Assembly (NCBI RefSeq): GCF_900129305.1
Contig: NZ_FQVB01000004.1
Coordinates: 62,001-126,000 of the forward strand
Source: Desulfacinum infernum DSM 9756
Lineage (GTDB): Bacteria; Desulfobacterota; Syntrophobacteria; Syntrophobacterales; DSM-9756
Direction: 5' to 3'
DNA length: 64,000 nt
Of this stretch, positions 1 through 9,429 are shown in pieces. The stretch's first letter is position 1. Each line of letters starts with the position of its first letter. Position numbers and translations under genes: made by a program. The notes under the pieces were generated by a model that made no database searches, was not told where the DNA came from, and worked only from the letters and a program-made list of their open reading frames with translations.

Positions 1-492
1 CGCATGGGGGTCGGTCTGGGGGGCGTCAGGCAAGGGCGGGCGGGAAGGTGCCTCGGCCGGATCGGACTGGGGGAGCAGGTTCACGAGCATCCCCGTCACC
101 GTGGCGGTGACGAAAGCGGCCAGCGGCCTTAGAACGGCCAGAACCGGTCCCAGGAGGACGTAGGAGAGGGCGATGGAGTCCACTCCCGTTTCCGGCACCG
201 AGACAAGAAAGGCCGTGGAAGGTCCCTTTCCCGCGCCGCGTTTTCTGAGATCCATGGCCACCGGAAGGACGCCGCAGGAACAGAGGGGCAGCGGGATGCC
301 CAGAAGGGAAGCCTTCACAACGGCCGCCGTGCTGTGCCCTCCCAAGTGCCGAAGAATCCTCTCTTCGGGTAGAAAGACCTTGACCAGGCCCGCCGCCCAC
401 AGACCAAAGAGGATGAACGGAGCCGACTCCGCGAGGATGGCCCAGCTGTTTCCAACGATCTTCAACAGGATGGGGAAAACGGCTTGCGACAT
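1..492 (-). CDS. Metal efflux permease, SO_0444/DUF318-like (3' end outside window)
   Basis: The reading frame is open from an ATG at 492 to the window edge (164 codons), so the C-terminus is missing. The protein is strongly hydrophobic, with membrane segments near residues 8-30, 55-78 and 95-130. The motif PLCSCGVLPVA near residue 70 and a PETGVDS motif near residue 100 are hallmarks of the permease family that includes ArsP and SO_0444 Cu/Zn efflux proteins. It starts 28 bp after the stop of the CadC-type regulator on the same strand, so the two probably form a metal-inducible repressor-exporter operon. The family call is firm. The substrate (Zn, Cd, Cu or As) is inferred only from the neighbour. 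Confidence 0.8.
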   Translation of the reverse strand, partial: MSQAVFPILLKIVGNSWAILAESAPFILFGLWAAGLVKVFLPEERILRHLGGHSTAAVVKASLLGIPLPLCSCGVLPVAMDLRKRGAGKGPSTAFLVSVPETGVDSIALSYVLLGPVLAVLRPLAAFVTATVTGMLVNLLPQSDPAEAPSRPPLPDAPQTDPHA

Positions 493-520
493 GCTTGTGC
501 TTTCTTCCGGGGGAAAGAGT

Positions 521-874
521 TCACTCTTCGGCCACGTGCTCCAAACCCTCACGGAACAGGTGGCGTACGTGATCATCGTCCAGGGAGTAGAAGGCCATCT
601 TGCCTTCCCGGCGCACCTTCACCAGCCGGGCGACGCGCAGCAGGCGGAGCTGGTGGGACACGGCCGACTGGGAGGCGGAAATGGCGGCCGCCAGGTCGCA
701 CACGCAGAGTTCCCCGTGCTGGAGGGCGCTCAGGATGCGCACCCGCGTGGGGTCGGCCAGCACCTTGAAAAGCTCCGCAAGGCGTTCCGCGGTCCCTTCG
801 GACACCATCCGGGTTCGGGCGCGATCCACCTTTTCCGGGTGGATGCAGACGACGGAGCACACATCCACATGCAT
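521..874 (-). CDS. ArsR/SmtB-family metal-sensing repressor, CadC type
   Basis: A 117-residue winged-helix repressor. The start at 874 is chosen because a strong Shine-Dalgarno (GAGGAGGG) lies 4 bases upstream; a longer frame to 937 would run through the operator. Residues Cys6 and Cys10 in the N-terminal arm and Cys57 and Cys59 in the ELCVCDL motif sit exactly as the four thiolate ligands of staphylococcal CadC (Cys7, 11, 58, 60), predicting a thiolate sensor of soft metals such as Cd, Pb or Zn. The recognition helix region (SASQSAVSHQLRLL) is typical of the family. It is co-oriented with the permease downstream and has a palindromic operator just upstream, so autorepression is expected. Confidence 0.9.
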   Translation of the reverse strand: MHVDVCSVVCIHPEKVDRARTRMVSEGTAERLAELFKVLADPTRVRILSALQHGELCVCDLAAAISASQSAVSHQLRLLRVARLVKVRREGKMAFYSLDDDHVRHLFREGLEHVAEE

Positions 875-886
875 AAAACCCTCCTC

Positions 887-911
887 ATATGACCACATGT
901 TCATGTGATAT
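887..911. promoter_or_regulatory. Probable ArsR/CadC operator
   Basis: Thirteen bases upstream of the repressor start lies an AT-bounded imperfect palindrome that begins and ends with ATAT. Its core at 894-907 is a perfect 6-2-6 repeat, CACATG-TT-CATGTG. SmtB/ArsR-family operators have this size, an ATAT...ATAT border and a two-base centre, and this site overlaps where the operon promoter should be. Binding is inferred from position and shape. Confidence 0.65.
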
Positions 912-1081
912 GTACCGGACTCGCCCCCTCGTGTCAAGCCCGCCCGGCTGGGATTTTAACGAAGGCCTCCCCGGGCTGGGCCCCCGCCGCGGGAAGGGGT
1001 GGGCGTGCCGGAGCCGATAGTCACGGCGCCACGTCTTTTCCTCTCCGCTGGCTTACATCCTCGTATAGGCAAAATCAGTCT

Positions 1082-1108
1082 TAAGTTTTTTCACAATCGA
1101 GCCGATAG
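1082..1108 (+). promoter_or_regulatory. Candidate sigma-28 (FliA) promoter of the chemoreceptor gene
   Basis: TAAGTTTT at 1082-1089, an 11-base spacer, then GCCGATAG at 1101-1108 match the flagellar sigma-28 consensus TAAAGTTT-N11-GCCGATAA at 6 of 8 and 7 of 8 positions with the correct spacer. The chemoreceptor start codon is about 70 bases downstream. Chemoreceptor genes are commonly in the FliA regulon, so position and target agree. Confidence 0.7.
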
Positions 1109-1177
1109 GCAACGTACGGAAACATGCGATGCCGTAGAGCCATTGGTGTGCCCGAAAGGAGGAAAGGAGCGTTCCCG

Positions 1178-4100
1178 ATGCAATTCACGTTGAAATCCAA
1201 GCTCATTGCGCTGTGCGCTGCCCTGGTTGCGGTCCCGCTGGTGGTCAGCACGACCATCAACACGCTGCTTTCACGGTCCCAGTCCGGCCATTTGACCGGA
1301 TACCTGAACGATGTGCTTGCCGAGAATGGCAAGACGCATCTGTCCGCCATTCTGGAAAACGATCACACCCTGGTGGCGAACCTGGTCAAGCAGACCGAGA
1401 ACGACGCTCGCAGGCTGGCCGCATCATCCAACCTGGAAGGCTACATCAGCGCCAGGACGGGAACCAACGAAACCCTGGCCAACCTGGCCAAGGACAGGGT
1501 CTTTGCGGAAATCGGCCGGTTCTTCGATTTGTTGGAGTCGCGCCAGAATACCGTGAGACAGAAGCTGGAGAGTGATCTGAGGCTGGCCCGCGCCGTGATG
1601 AAGCAATACGGACTGGTGGCCACTACGGGCATCGAATTCCAGTGGGACGCCAGGAACGAAGTGACGGGTGAGACGCACCCCGTAAAGCTTTCCCTCATGC
1701 AGTTCGGGTCGGAACTTCTCTACCCCGCCGATTCCTTCGACCAGGAGGTGGCGATCGTCGACGATGTGAAGGCCATCTCGGGAAGCGACTGCATCATCTT
1801 TCAGCGCATGAACGAGGACGGGGACATGCTCCGCGTGGGGTCGAGCATGGCCAGGACGGAGACTCAGCGCGATGTGGGGTCGTTCATTCCGAGCAAGGGC
1901 GCTTTGGGGGATCCGAATCCTCTCATCCAGGCCTTGCTTAATGGGGAGAACTACAAGGTCAGGGAGGCCAGGGACGGAGAATGGTACCAGAGCATTTACG
2001 CGCCCCTGGTGGATCCTTTCGATGATGTGATCGGGGCTGTGGCCATCACTATCCAGGAAAAGGACCTGGATGGAATGCGGGAGGCCATCGCCTCGGCTCG
2101 CCTCGGGAGTTGCGGTGTCTTCTTCATAGTCGACAAGGAGGGGGTCGTCGTTGCCCATCGGGACGACACACTGGTGGGCAGGAAGGTGGGCGACCTTCCC
2201 GATTCGTCGCAGGTCATGGCCGCCTATTCCAAGGCGAGAGAGATCGGGAAGACCTTCAGCAGCTACACCGACGGCGACGGCGTTCACAAGGTCGTGGCCG
2301 CCGTGGAATTCGTGGATTACGGCTGGGTGATCATGAGCACCTGCTCGTGGGAGGATCTGGGCGGGGAAGCCCAGAAGGCCTACTGGCAGGGGTTCCGCGG
2401 GGAGTTGGAAGCCCTGTGGAAGGTGGCCACGGTGGAAACGGCCCGGGGCGAAAAGAGGCTCTATAGCCAGGTGCGGTTCCTGGATGCCAGCGGTCGGGAG
2501 GTTTTGAAGTTCGTGGATGGCGCCTTCGTGGAGGATCTGCGGGACAAGGGCGGAGCCGACTGGTTCCAGGCGGTTCGAAGGGCGGACGGTCTCGTGAACA
2601 CCGGCGTGGTCCTGGCCGAAAACACCGGAAAGCCGGAAATGCGTGTGGTGATCCCCGTCCGGGCGGCTGGCGAATTTGCAGGTGCCGTGGCGCTCAACCT
2701 GGATTGGTCGGTCATCTGGGACGTCTTGTCTTCCAAAACCTATGGAAAGACGGGCTACTCTTCCGTGGTCAACCAGGCCGGCATTATTGTCTCTCACCCG
2801 AAATACGGCCTGACGGATGGAATCAACCTGACGGATTCCCGGTACGGGGCTTTGGCGGAGCTGCTGAAAAAGGGTCTTTCGGGGGAAAAGGGAACAGGCG
2901 CCTACGAATTCGAAGGAGTTGCGAAGTTCATGGCCTACAAGCCCCTGAAGGTGGGGGATGCGACCTACGTGGTTGTGACGATGATGGCCCAGGATGAGCT
3001 GATGGAAATGGCCAAGCATGTGGGAGACAACCTGCGGCAAGGCCAGCGTCAGTCCGTGAAGTGGGCGATCGGGATCGCCTTGGCCATGCTGGCAGCGGGT
3101 ATCGTGGTTGCTGTGGCCTTCGGCCGCCGCATTGCCGACCCTATCCTCCGGGTGGTGACCGGGCTGAGCGAAGGGGCGGATCAGGTGGCGGCGGCGTCCA
3201 ATCAGGTATCGGAGTCGAGCCAGGAACTGGCGGAAGGGGCCTCCCAACAGGCGGCATCCCTGGAAGAGACCTCATCGGCCCTCGAAGAGATGGCGTCCAT
3301 GACGCGTCAGAATGCGGACAATGCCTCCCAGGCCAACGCCATTGCCAAGACGTCCGGCCAGGATCTGGTGGAAGCCCAGAAGGCCATGGAGACCCTGGAG
3401 GAAGCCATGGGCGATATTGCGCAGGCGAGCCAGGAGACCCAGAAGATCATCAAAACCATTGATGAGATCGCCTTCCAGACGAACCTGCTGGCTCTGAACG
3501 CGGCCGTCGAGGCGGCTCGAGCGGGCGAGGCCGGGGCCGGTTTCGCCGTCGTGGCCGATGAGGTACGAAACCTGGCCATGCGAGCGGCGGAGGCGGCCAA
3601 GAATACGTCCCAGATCATCGACCGAACGGTCCAGAAAGTGAGCTTCGGAAATCAGGCCGCTGAACAGGTGTCCCAGGCCTTTGCCAAGGTGGCGGACGGG
3701 GCTGCCAAGATCGGGGAGCTGGTGTCCGAAATCGCTGCGGCCAGCAGCGAGCAGGCGGAAGGCATCCAGCAGGTCAACCGGGCGGTGGCCGATATGGATC
3801 GCATTGTCCAGCAGAATGCCGCCAATGCGGAAGAATCCGCCTCGGCCAGCGAGGAACTGAGTGCCCAGGCGGAGATGGTCCGCGACTATGTCCATCAGCT
3901 TGCCAAGGTGGTGGGGAATGCGGTGTCCCGCAACGGGGACGAGTCCAGGCCCACGCGGAGCCTGCCCGCGTGGGGGGAACCGGCTGCCCGGCTCGGCCTT
4001 GAGGGCAAGGCGGGGAGGGGTCCGGCGATGGGTGCCGATGCGCCCGCAAGAGTTCCGGCCCACCGGGCCACCCGGCCGGGGGGCGGCGAAAATGCGGGAC

Positions 4101-4519
4101 ACAGGGACCTTCTGGTGTGGAGCGAGGAGTACTCCGTGGGGGATGTGGACCTGGACCGGCAGCACCAGAAACTGTTTGCCATGGTCAACCGTCTGGCCCA
4201 GGCCATGGCCCAAGGCAAGGGGAAGGATACGCTGGGTGCGTTGTTGGAGGATCTGGCCGATTATACGGAGACGCATTTCGAGCAGGAAGAAAGAGCGATG
4301 GCCAGGGCCGGTTACCCCGAGCTGGCCGCTCACAGACAAGCGCACGCCAGGTTGACGGACCGGGTGCGGGAGGTCATCGAAAGATTCCGCAACGGCGAAT
4401 TCGGCCTGAGTATGGAAGTGTTGAACTTTCTTGAAAACTGGCTGAAGAAGCACATCCTGAGCGTGGATCAAAAGTACGCTCCCTACCTTGGTCGCGAGGA
4501 GGATGCGTCGCGGTTCTGA
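1178..4519 (+). CDS. Methyl-accepting chemotaxis protein with C-terminal hemerythrin domain (DcrH-like)
   Basis: A 1113-residue chemoreceptor. The start at 1178 follows the Shine-Dalgarno AAAGGAGGAAAGGAG; the upstream in-frame ATG at 1124 has none. A first membrane helix (about 8-28) precedes a roughly 590-residue periplasmic region with two Cache-like repeats, then a second helix (about 628-650). No clear HAMP was recognised. The methyl-accepting signalling region follows, with the conserved tip ([18 protein letters not shown]) near 770-790. After a Pro/Arg/Gly-rich linker (about 920-975) comes a bacteriohemerythrin domain with the di-iron ligand motifs DRQH (near 996), THFEQEE, AHRQAH and KKHILSVD. 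The architecture matches Desulfovibrio DcrH, in which the hemerythrin binds O2. An aerotaxis or redox-taxis role is therefore inferred. A sigma-28-like promoter lies upstream. Confidence 0.93.
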   Translation: MQFTLKSKLIALCAALVAVPLVVSTTINTLLSRSQSGHLTGYLNDVLAENGKTHLSAILENDHTLVANLVKQTENDARRLAASSNLEGYISARTGTNETLANLAKDRVFAEIGRFFDLLESRQNTVRQKLESDLRLARAVMKQYGLVATTGIEFQWDARNEVTGETHPVKLSLMQFGSELLYPADSFDQEVAIVDDVKAISGSDCIIFQRMNEDGDMLRVGSSMARTETQRDVGSFIPSKGALGDPNPLIQALLNGENYKVREARDGEWYQSIYAPLVDPFDDVIGAVAITIQEKDLDGMREAIASARLGSCGVFFIVDKEGVVVAHRDDTLVGRKVGDLPDSSQVMAAYSKAREIGKTFSSYTDGDGVHKVVAAVEFVDYGWVIMSTCSWEDLGGEAQKAYWQGFRGELEALWKVATVETARGEKRLYSQVRFLDASGREVLKFVDGAFVEDLRDKGGADWFQAVRRADGLVNTGVVLAENTGKPEMRVVIPVRAAGEFAGAVALNLDWSVIWDVLSSKTYGKTGYSSVVNQAGIIVSHPKYGLTDGINLTDSRYGALAELLKKGLSGEKGTGAYEFEGVAKFMAYKPLKVGDATYVVVTMMAQDELMEMAKHVGDNLRQGQRQSVKWAIGIALAMLAAGIVVAVAFGRRIADPILRVVTGLSEGADQVAAASNQVSESSQELAEGASQQAASLEETSSALEEMASMTRQNADNASQANAIAKTSGQDLVEAQKAMETLEEAMGDIAQASQETQKIIKTIDEIAFQTNLLALNAAVEAARAGEAGAGFAVVADEVRNLAMRAAEAAKNTSQIIDRTVQKVSFGNQAAEQVSQAFAKVADGAAKIGELVSEIAAASSEQAEGIQQVNRAVADMDRIVQQNAANAEESASASEELSAQAEMVRDYVHQLAKVVGNAVSRNGDESRPTRSLPAWGEPAARLGLEGKAGRGPAMGADAPARVPAHRATRPGGGENAGHRDLLVWSEEYSVGDVDLDRQHQKLFAMVNRLAQAMAQGKGKDTLGALLEDLADYTETHFEQEERAMARAGYPELAAHRQAHARLTDRVREVIERFRNGEFGLSMEVLNFLENWLKKHILSVDQKYAPYLGREEDASRF

Positions 4520-4590
4520 GCTGGTGACGATGGAAGCCGACCCGTTCCAGTGCAGGACAAGGGGAAGGGCGGCCCATCGGGTCGGCCCCG

Positions 4591-4809
4591 TAGGAGCGGG
4601 TCCGAAAATGGTTTTCCGGCTCAAGGGGCCGGGAATTTCCAATCACTTCGTAGCCGCGGGGCTTCAGCCCCGCGGAAAGGTCCATCGCAACCCCATGAAG
4701 TGGCGGGAAATGAGCGATGGCCCGTCCAACGTCCGGAGGTTCTTCCGCAGCCCTAAAGGGCGGCGCTACGAGAAAACCGGGGCCTCGGCGTTCTCGGACA
4801 GCCCCGTAG
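4591..4809 (-). repeat. Type B TIR mini-element (MITE-like), reversed copy
   Basis: The left end reads TAGGAGCGGGTCCGAAAATG and the right end reads TTCTCGGACAGCCCC followed by GTAG. These are imperfect inverted copies of the shared terminal repeat GAGGCTGTCCGAGAA. Inside are the two palindromes of the type B family: GCGGGGCTTCAGCCCCGC and a degenerate GCAGCCCTAAAGGGC. It lies in the gap after the chemoreceptor and has no coding capacity. Confidence 0.75.
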
Positions 4810-4839
4810 GTGGCATCCCACGGCTTGGTGAAAGCGCCG

Positions 4840-4883
4840 GATCCCCGCGCCAGGAACCCTTCGTTCGAAGGGGCGCGGGGATC
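4840..4883. other. Long stem-loop in intergenic region
   Basis: GATCCCCGCGCC (4840-4851) pairs perfectly with GGCGCGGGGATC (4872-4883). Nested inside, CCCTTCG pairs with CGAAGGG around a TT loop. No T-run follows, so a standard rho-independent terminator is not supported. It could be a remnant of another repeat. The rest of 4810-5050 shows nothing recognisable except the ribosome-binding site of the next gene. Confidence 0.5.
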
Positions 4884-5050
4884 TTGTGCTTTGCAACGGT
4901 CGCGGGTTCCCAATGCCTTGGAAAGGCCTGGGGGCAAGTTTTTTGCCCCGCGTTGAATGCACTGGATGGGCCGAATGGTTCGAGACTCATGTGGACGAAT
5001 CGATTCACTGCGCGTGGGCTGCTTAGTTCCGAACAGGGAGGCGGGAGCGG

Positions 5051-6151
5051 ATGAAGGCCGGTCCGCGCGGGTATAGAGTGGCGCGGGCGGCCGGATTGGC
5101 GCTGCTGGTCCTTTCGATCCTGGCTGGAGGTGGGAAGGCGGAAACGCCGCGTCATGTGCCGCGGCTTTTTGTCGTTCACAGCTATGAGGAAGGCCATGCC
5201 TGCGGGCAGCCGCAGTTCGACGGCATGCTGGCCGAGCTGGGCGAATCCGGTCTCCTGCCCGGGGTCAATATCCTGATCGAGAACCATTTCATGGATACGA
5301 AGAGGCGGAATAACACCCCGGAGCTCATGGAGACGGAGGCGGCACGGGTTCTTCAACGGATTCGGGCTTCCAGACCCGATGTGGTCCTGACCTTGGATGA
5401 CAACGCCTTTCGAACCGTCGGCCTCAGATTGGTGGGTGAGCCCATTCCGGTCGTTTTTTGCGGCGTGAACGAGGCGCCGGAGGAATATGATCGGATCCGG
5501 GATTTTATGGAAACTCGCCAAAGGCCGGGAAAAAACGTAACAGGCGTGCACGAAAGGCTTCATGTGCGCGAGGCCTTGAGGGTTCATAAGCGACTTTTTC
5601 CCGGCCTTAAGAAAGTGGTCTTTTTCTGTGACGAATCGCCCACGGGGCGGGCTATCAAGAGGGAGATCCTCAGGGAACTTTTGGTGCCGGCCCCCGAAGC
5701 GCCCTGCGACTGGGAGGTGTTCACCGCCCGGAGCTGGGAAGCCTACTGCGATGCGGTCTTCCGGGCCGGGCAGGACCCGGATGTGGGTGCTATCTATCCT
5801 GCGGCACTCTTGTTGAGGGACGGTCGAGGCAGAACGTATGCCACCTCGGAGATTCTGCGCTGGACGACGGCCCATTCACGGAAGCCCGAAATGGCGATCA
5901 ATTTCACTTTTGTCGCGGCAGGATTGTTCGGCGGGGCCGTTGTGGATTTCCGGGCCATGGGAAGACAGGCCGGAAACATGGTGGTGGAAATCCTTTCCGG
6001 CAGATCCGCGGCAGACATCCCCATCGTGGACTCTTCCCGATGTGCTCTCGCCTTCAACCTCAACCGCGCGTTGCAGTTGGGAATTCAACTGCCGGAGGAC
6101 GTCATCCTGGCCGCCGACATGGTTTGGTTTACACGCTTTGTTGCGCACTGA
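5051..6151 (+). CDS. Periplasmic substrate-binding protein of the ABC_sub_bind (PF04392-like) type
   Basis: A 366-residue protein with an N-terminal signal-like helix (about residues 14-33, cleavage near GGGKAE). It is followed by a periplasmic-binding-protein fold of the PF04392 kind: LFVVHSYEEGH start, an inner RPDVVLTLDDNAF strand, PVVFCGVN, a KKVVFFCDES strand and a C-terminal AINFTFVAAGLFGGAVVD segment. A good ribosome site (GGGAGGCGGGAG) precedes the ATG. No transporter permease or ATPase is adjacent. Its stop codon abuts a hybrid histidine kinase, the arrangement seen when such proteins act as ligand-sensing partners of a kinase. Ligand unknown. Confidence 0.82.
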   Translation: MKAGPRGYRVARAAGLALLVLSILAGGGKAETPRHVPRLFVVHSYEEGHACGQPQFDGMLAELGESGLLPGVNILIENHFMDTKRRNNTPELMETEAARVLQRIRASRPDVVLTLDDNAFRTVGLRLVGEPIPVVFCGVNEAPEEYDRIRDFMETRQRPGKNVTGVHERLHVREALRVHKRLFPGLKKVVFFCDESPTGRAIKREILRELLVPAPEAPCDWEVFTARSWEAYCDAVFRAGQDPDVGAIYPAALLLRDGRGRTYATSEILRWTTAHSRKPEMAINFTFVAAGLFGGAVVDFRAMGRQAGNMVVEILSGRSAADIPIVDSSRCALAFNLNRALQLGIQLPEDVILAADMVWFTRFVAH

Positions 6152-9097
6152 ATGGCCTCGATGGGTGATAGCGGAACCGATGCTTCTGTGGAGGTGTGGT
6201 GTGTGAAAAAACCCCGTTCCTTCGCCCGATCCCTTCTGTGGACCCTGTTGACCTTTGAAGGCGTTTCCCTGTTGTTTGCTCTGGGCTGGTTCTTCACCAT
6301 CTTGGAACGGTCCTACAGGGACGAATACCTGCAGCATCTGCATGCCAACCAAACGCGACTCAGGCTCGAAATGCGGGAGCGGTTGAGCTCTCTGACGGAA
6401 AGAGTACGCACGGTGAGCACGGACAACGGGGTGCGAGTGAACCTCATGCTGGGCCTGAGCCATCGTATCGACGAGATTATCGCCACCCGATATGGGCCGC
6501 GGCATGGGATGCATGTTTTCGTTCAGGAAGCCCAGAGCGGCCGCATACACCCGGTTGGACCCGGAATGAACCGGCCGACACTGTGCGAAGGGGTTCCCAT
6601 GGAGAATTTCTTTGCCCTGGGGGCCCGCCCGACCCCTTTCTTTTGCGGGACAAGGACGCTTCTCGTGGCCACGGTGCCCGTCAAACGCCAGGATGAGCTC
6701 CTGGGCACGGTCCTGGGCGTCTATGTGTTCCAAGAGGACGGAGCCTTCCGAAGAGAGCTCGAGACGATCGGGGCGGGGCGTATCGTTCGTCCGTACAAGG
6801 CCGGATTTGTCGACGTGTGCAACGGGACCTCAGTGGAAGGCGACTTTGTAATTCCTGCCGAGCTCATGAAGTTGCCATGGTGGGACGTGCGGGGGCATGG
6901 CGGCCGCTATGTCATGGCGCCCCTGGAGGACGGCCGGGTCCTTTCTGTGGTGTACCCGCTGACGGTCCTGCAGCGGAAGCGGGCCGGACTCGTGAGTACG
7001 TTGAGCGTCATCGTGCTCGTGGTCTTGGCGGGCACCCTCCTGGTTGCACGGATCATCATCCGAAGGGTTTGCTCGCCGTTGGACCTGTTGGTTCGTGAGG
7101 CGGGCCAGCTGGCTTCGGCCCAGGAGCCGCGTTTCATCAAGACTTGCGTGGGCTACCAGGAAATACAGGCCTTGGCCGCCTCCTTCAACCGGGTCTTGAA
7201 AAGCTTCTGGGACCTCCAGGGGCGGATCAGGCAGTCCGCCCAAAGGCAGGTGGACGCTTCCGAGAGGCGTTACCGGGTTCTTGTGGAAACGAGCCCTGCG
7301 GGGATTCTGACCGTTGATGAGACGGGGGTCATTTTGTTTGCCAACAAGGCGGTGTGTGACATCACGGGCTATGGCAGCGATGAGTTGGTCTCGGTTCCGT
7401 TTCTCTCCCTTCTCAGCGATGTGCGTCTGGGTGAGCGGGAACGGCTCTGGAATGAAATCAAAAGTGGGCGCGTCGCCAGTAGGGAGTTTCGGCTCAGTAA
7501 CAAGGCGGGTCGCGAGATATGGGTCGAACTGTATGCCGGTCCCATGATGGAGGAGGACCGACCGGCCCGGTTGTTGTGCATGGTGGACGTGACGGCCCGG
7601 AAGGTCACGGAGCTGGAGCGTGAGCGACTGGCCATAGCCATTGAACAAGTGCCGGAGGCGGTCTTCATCGCCGATCGGAAATGGACCATCCAGTACGTGA
7701 ACGCGGCTTTCGAACGGATGTTCGGCTGGAAGCGGGCGGAGGTGTTGGGACAGCCGCTGGACGTGCTGCGCTCCGACGCCATCGATACCCAGGTGTACGA
7801 CCAGATCCGACAAACTTTGTCTTCCGGAAGGCCCTGGAAAGGGATGATCCCCACGAGAACACGCCAAGGGAAGAGTATCGAGGGGGAAGCCAGTGCAACC
7901 CCGATTTTCGACAGGGAGGGGCGGATCGTAAATTACGTCTATATTCAGAGGGATGTGAGTCGGGAGCGGGAGCTTGAAAGGCAGATTCGCCAAAGTCAGA
8001 AGTTGCAGGCCATCGGAACGCTGGCTGGAGGAATCGCTCACGATTTTAATAACATCCTGACGGCGATTATGGGCAATGCCCAGCTGGCCTTGATGTACGC
8101 AAAGGGCGATGAGCGGGTCCGCGAACGAATGGAGAGGATTTTCAAAGGCTGCGAGCGGGCCCGCGACATGATCCGCCAGATCCTGACGTTCAGCCGCCGG
8201 GAGGAGCGAGCGTTCGGCCCTTTTCGCTTGACGGAGGTGGTGAGCGAGGCCCTCGAGCTCCTCAGGGCGACGCTTCCAGCCACCGTCCAAATCCAGCGGG
8301 AATTCCAGGTGACCGAGGATCTGATCCGGGGAGACCCCACGCAAATCCATCAGGTCATCATGAACCTGGGAACCAATGCGGCCCATGCCTTGGAAGGGCG
8401 GGTGGGAGTGCTCCGGGTGAAGTGCCGGGAGATTGCTTCAACCGGTCGGGGCGAACCTCCCCATGCCGATCTGCAGCCGGGCCGCTATGTTTGTCTCAGC
8501 GTGGAGGACAACGGCGTGGGCATGGACCGCCACGTGCTGGAGCGGGTCTTCGATCCCTTTTTCACCACCAAACCGCGCGGGCAGGGCACGGGGCTCGGCC
8601 TGTCCGTCGTCCACGGAATCGTGACGGGCCATGGCGGAGCCCTTGCCATTGAGAGCCGGCCGGGAGAGGGCACGACGGTCAGGGTCTATCTTCCCCTTGC
8701 GCAGGAGGCGGAGGAAGCGGCCCGGGAGAGGTCCCAAGCTATGCCGGTGAACCGCATGAAGGTGCTGGGGGTGGACGACGAGGAGCTGGTGCGCGAGATG
8801 CTCCGTGAGATGCTGGAGCTGGAAGGACACGAGGCCAGCGTGGTGGGCAGTGCCGAGGAGGTGATCGAAGCGGCGCAGGGCGGTGGGTGCACCGGGTTGG
8901 ATGTGCTCCTGGTGGATCAGACCATGCCCGGAATGACTGGTGTGGAGCTTGTAAAGAGATTGAGGGAAATGGGGGTTCGGGCGCCGGCGGTCATCTGCAC
9001 GGGAAATACCGCATGCCTTCCCAAGTCGCGCCTGGAGGATTTGGGTATCGCGGATGTGCTCCAGAAGCCATTCACCCGGGAGGACCTGCTGGCGTGA
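6152..9097 (+). CDS. Hybrid sensor histidine kinase (HAMP-PAS-PAS-HisKA-HATPase-REC)
   Basis: A 981-residue membrane kinase. The ATG at 6152 directly follows the upstream stop. A GTG at 6203 with a better-spaced GGAGG is an alternative that would remove 17 residues. It has a membrane helix at about 29-50, an extracytoplasmic sensor to about 280, a second helix at about 280-303, a HAMP-like linker and two PAS domains (about 370-490 and 490-610). Next comes HisKA with the phospho-accepting His630 in GGIAHDFNN, a HATPase with DNGVGMD and GTGLGLS, and a C-terminal receiver whose phospho-acceptor is Asp922 (LLVDQTMPG). It is translationally coupled to the binding protein before it. No DNA-binding output is nearby, so the signal probably passes by phosphorelay. 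Confidence 0.9.
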   Translation: MASMGDSGTDASVEVWCVKKPRSFARSLLWTLLTFEGVSLLFALGWFFTILERSYRDEYLQHLHANQTRLRLEMRERLSSLTERVRTVSTDNGVRVNLMLGLSHRIDEIIATRYGPRHGMHVFVQEAQSGRIHPVGPGMNRPTLCEGVPMENFFALGARPTPFFCGTRTLLVATVPVKRQDELLGTVLGVYVFQEDGAFRRELETIGAGRIVRPYKAGFVDVCNGTSVEGDFVIPAELMKLPWWDVRGHGGRYVMAPLEDGRVLSVVYPLTVLQRKRAGLVSTLSVIVLVVLAGTLLVARIIIRRVCSPLDLLVREAGQLASAQEPRFIKTCVGYQEIQALAASFNRVLKSFWDLQGRIRQSAQRQVDASERRYRVLVETSPAGILTVDETGVILFANKAVCDITGYGSDELVSVPFLSLLSDVRLGERERLWNEIKSGRVASREFRLSNKAGREIWVELYAGPMMEEDRPARLLCMVDVTARKVTELERERLAIAIEQVPEAVFIADRKWTIQYVNAAFERMFGWKRAEVLGQPLDVLRSDAIDTQVYDQIRQTLSSGRPWKGMIPTRTRQGKSIEGEASATPIFDREGRIVNYVYIQRDVSRERELERQIRQSQKLQAIGTLAGGIAHDFNNILTAIMGNAQLALMYAKGDERVRERMERIFKGCERARDMIRQILTFSRREERAFGPFRLTEVVSEALELLRATLPATVQIQREFQVTEDLIRGDPTQIHQVIMNLGTNAAHALEGRVGVLRVKCREIASTGRGEPPHADLQPGRYVCLSVEDNGVGMDRHVLERVFDPFFTTKPRGQGTGLGLSVVHGIVTGHGGALAIESRPGEGTTVRVYLPLAQEAEEAARERSQAMPVNRMKVLGVDDEELVREMLREMLELEGHEASVVGSAEEVIEAAQGGGCTGLDVLLVDQTMPGMTGVELVKRLREMGVRAPAVICTGNTACLPKSRLEDLGIADVLQKPFTREDLLA

Positions 9098-9214
9098 CTG
9101 TCGCGGATTTCCGCCAAGGAAAGTCCGGCAGCGCGTGCCGAGCCTCGGACGCGATCGATGACGCGTCCGGACCGTTGAAAAGCGAGAAACCTTGCTGAAA
9201 GAGATGGTGCCTAT

Positions 9215-9429
9215 GAGGCTGTCCGAAAACGTCGCGGATGATCTCTTTTCGCGTAGCGCAGCCCTTTAGGGCTGCGGAAGGACCCCAGAACGTTGGATGG
9301 ACCATCGCGTATTTCCTGTCACTTCATGAAGTTGCGATGGCCCTTTCCGCGGGGCTGAAGCCCCGCGACTACGAAAAGAGGGGCCATAGCCCGGGCTCTT
9401 GCCTCGGAGAGCCATTGTCGGACAGGCTC
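9215..9429 (+). repeat. Type B TIR mini-element
   Basis: It begins GAGGCTGTCCGAAAACG and ends with the inverted terminal repeat TTGTCGGACAGGCTC, followed directly by CTAG (9430-9433). It carries both type B palindromes, CGCAGCCCTTTAGGGCTGCG and CGCGGGGCTGAAGCCCCGCG. The bounding CTAG supplies the TAG stop codon of azlD on the minus strand. Confidence 0.85.

Noticed and set aside
173-892. 239-codon plus-strand frame at the window start
   Set aside because: Antisense to the permease and the CadC-type regulator, both strongly supported.
1013-1020. Second GCCGATAG motif upstream of the chemoreceptor
   Set aside because: No TAAA-like -35 at 11 bases upstream; probably chance.
1424-3247. 607-codon minus-strand frame over the chemoreceptor
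   Set aside because: Antisense shadow of a gene with clear Cache, MCP and hemerythrin features.
4591-4809. CRISPR array, suspected from repeated palindromes
   Set aside because: Copies are dispersed singly or in pairs with inverted ends; there are no regularly spaced direct repeats or spacers, and no cas genes.
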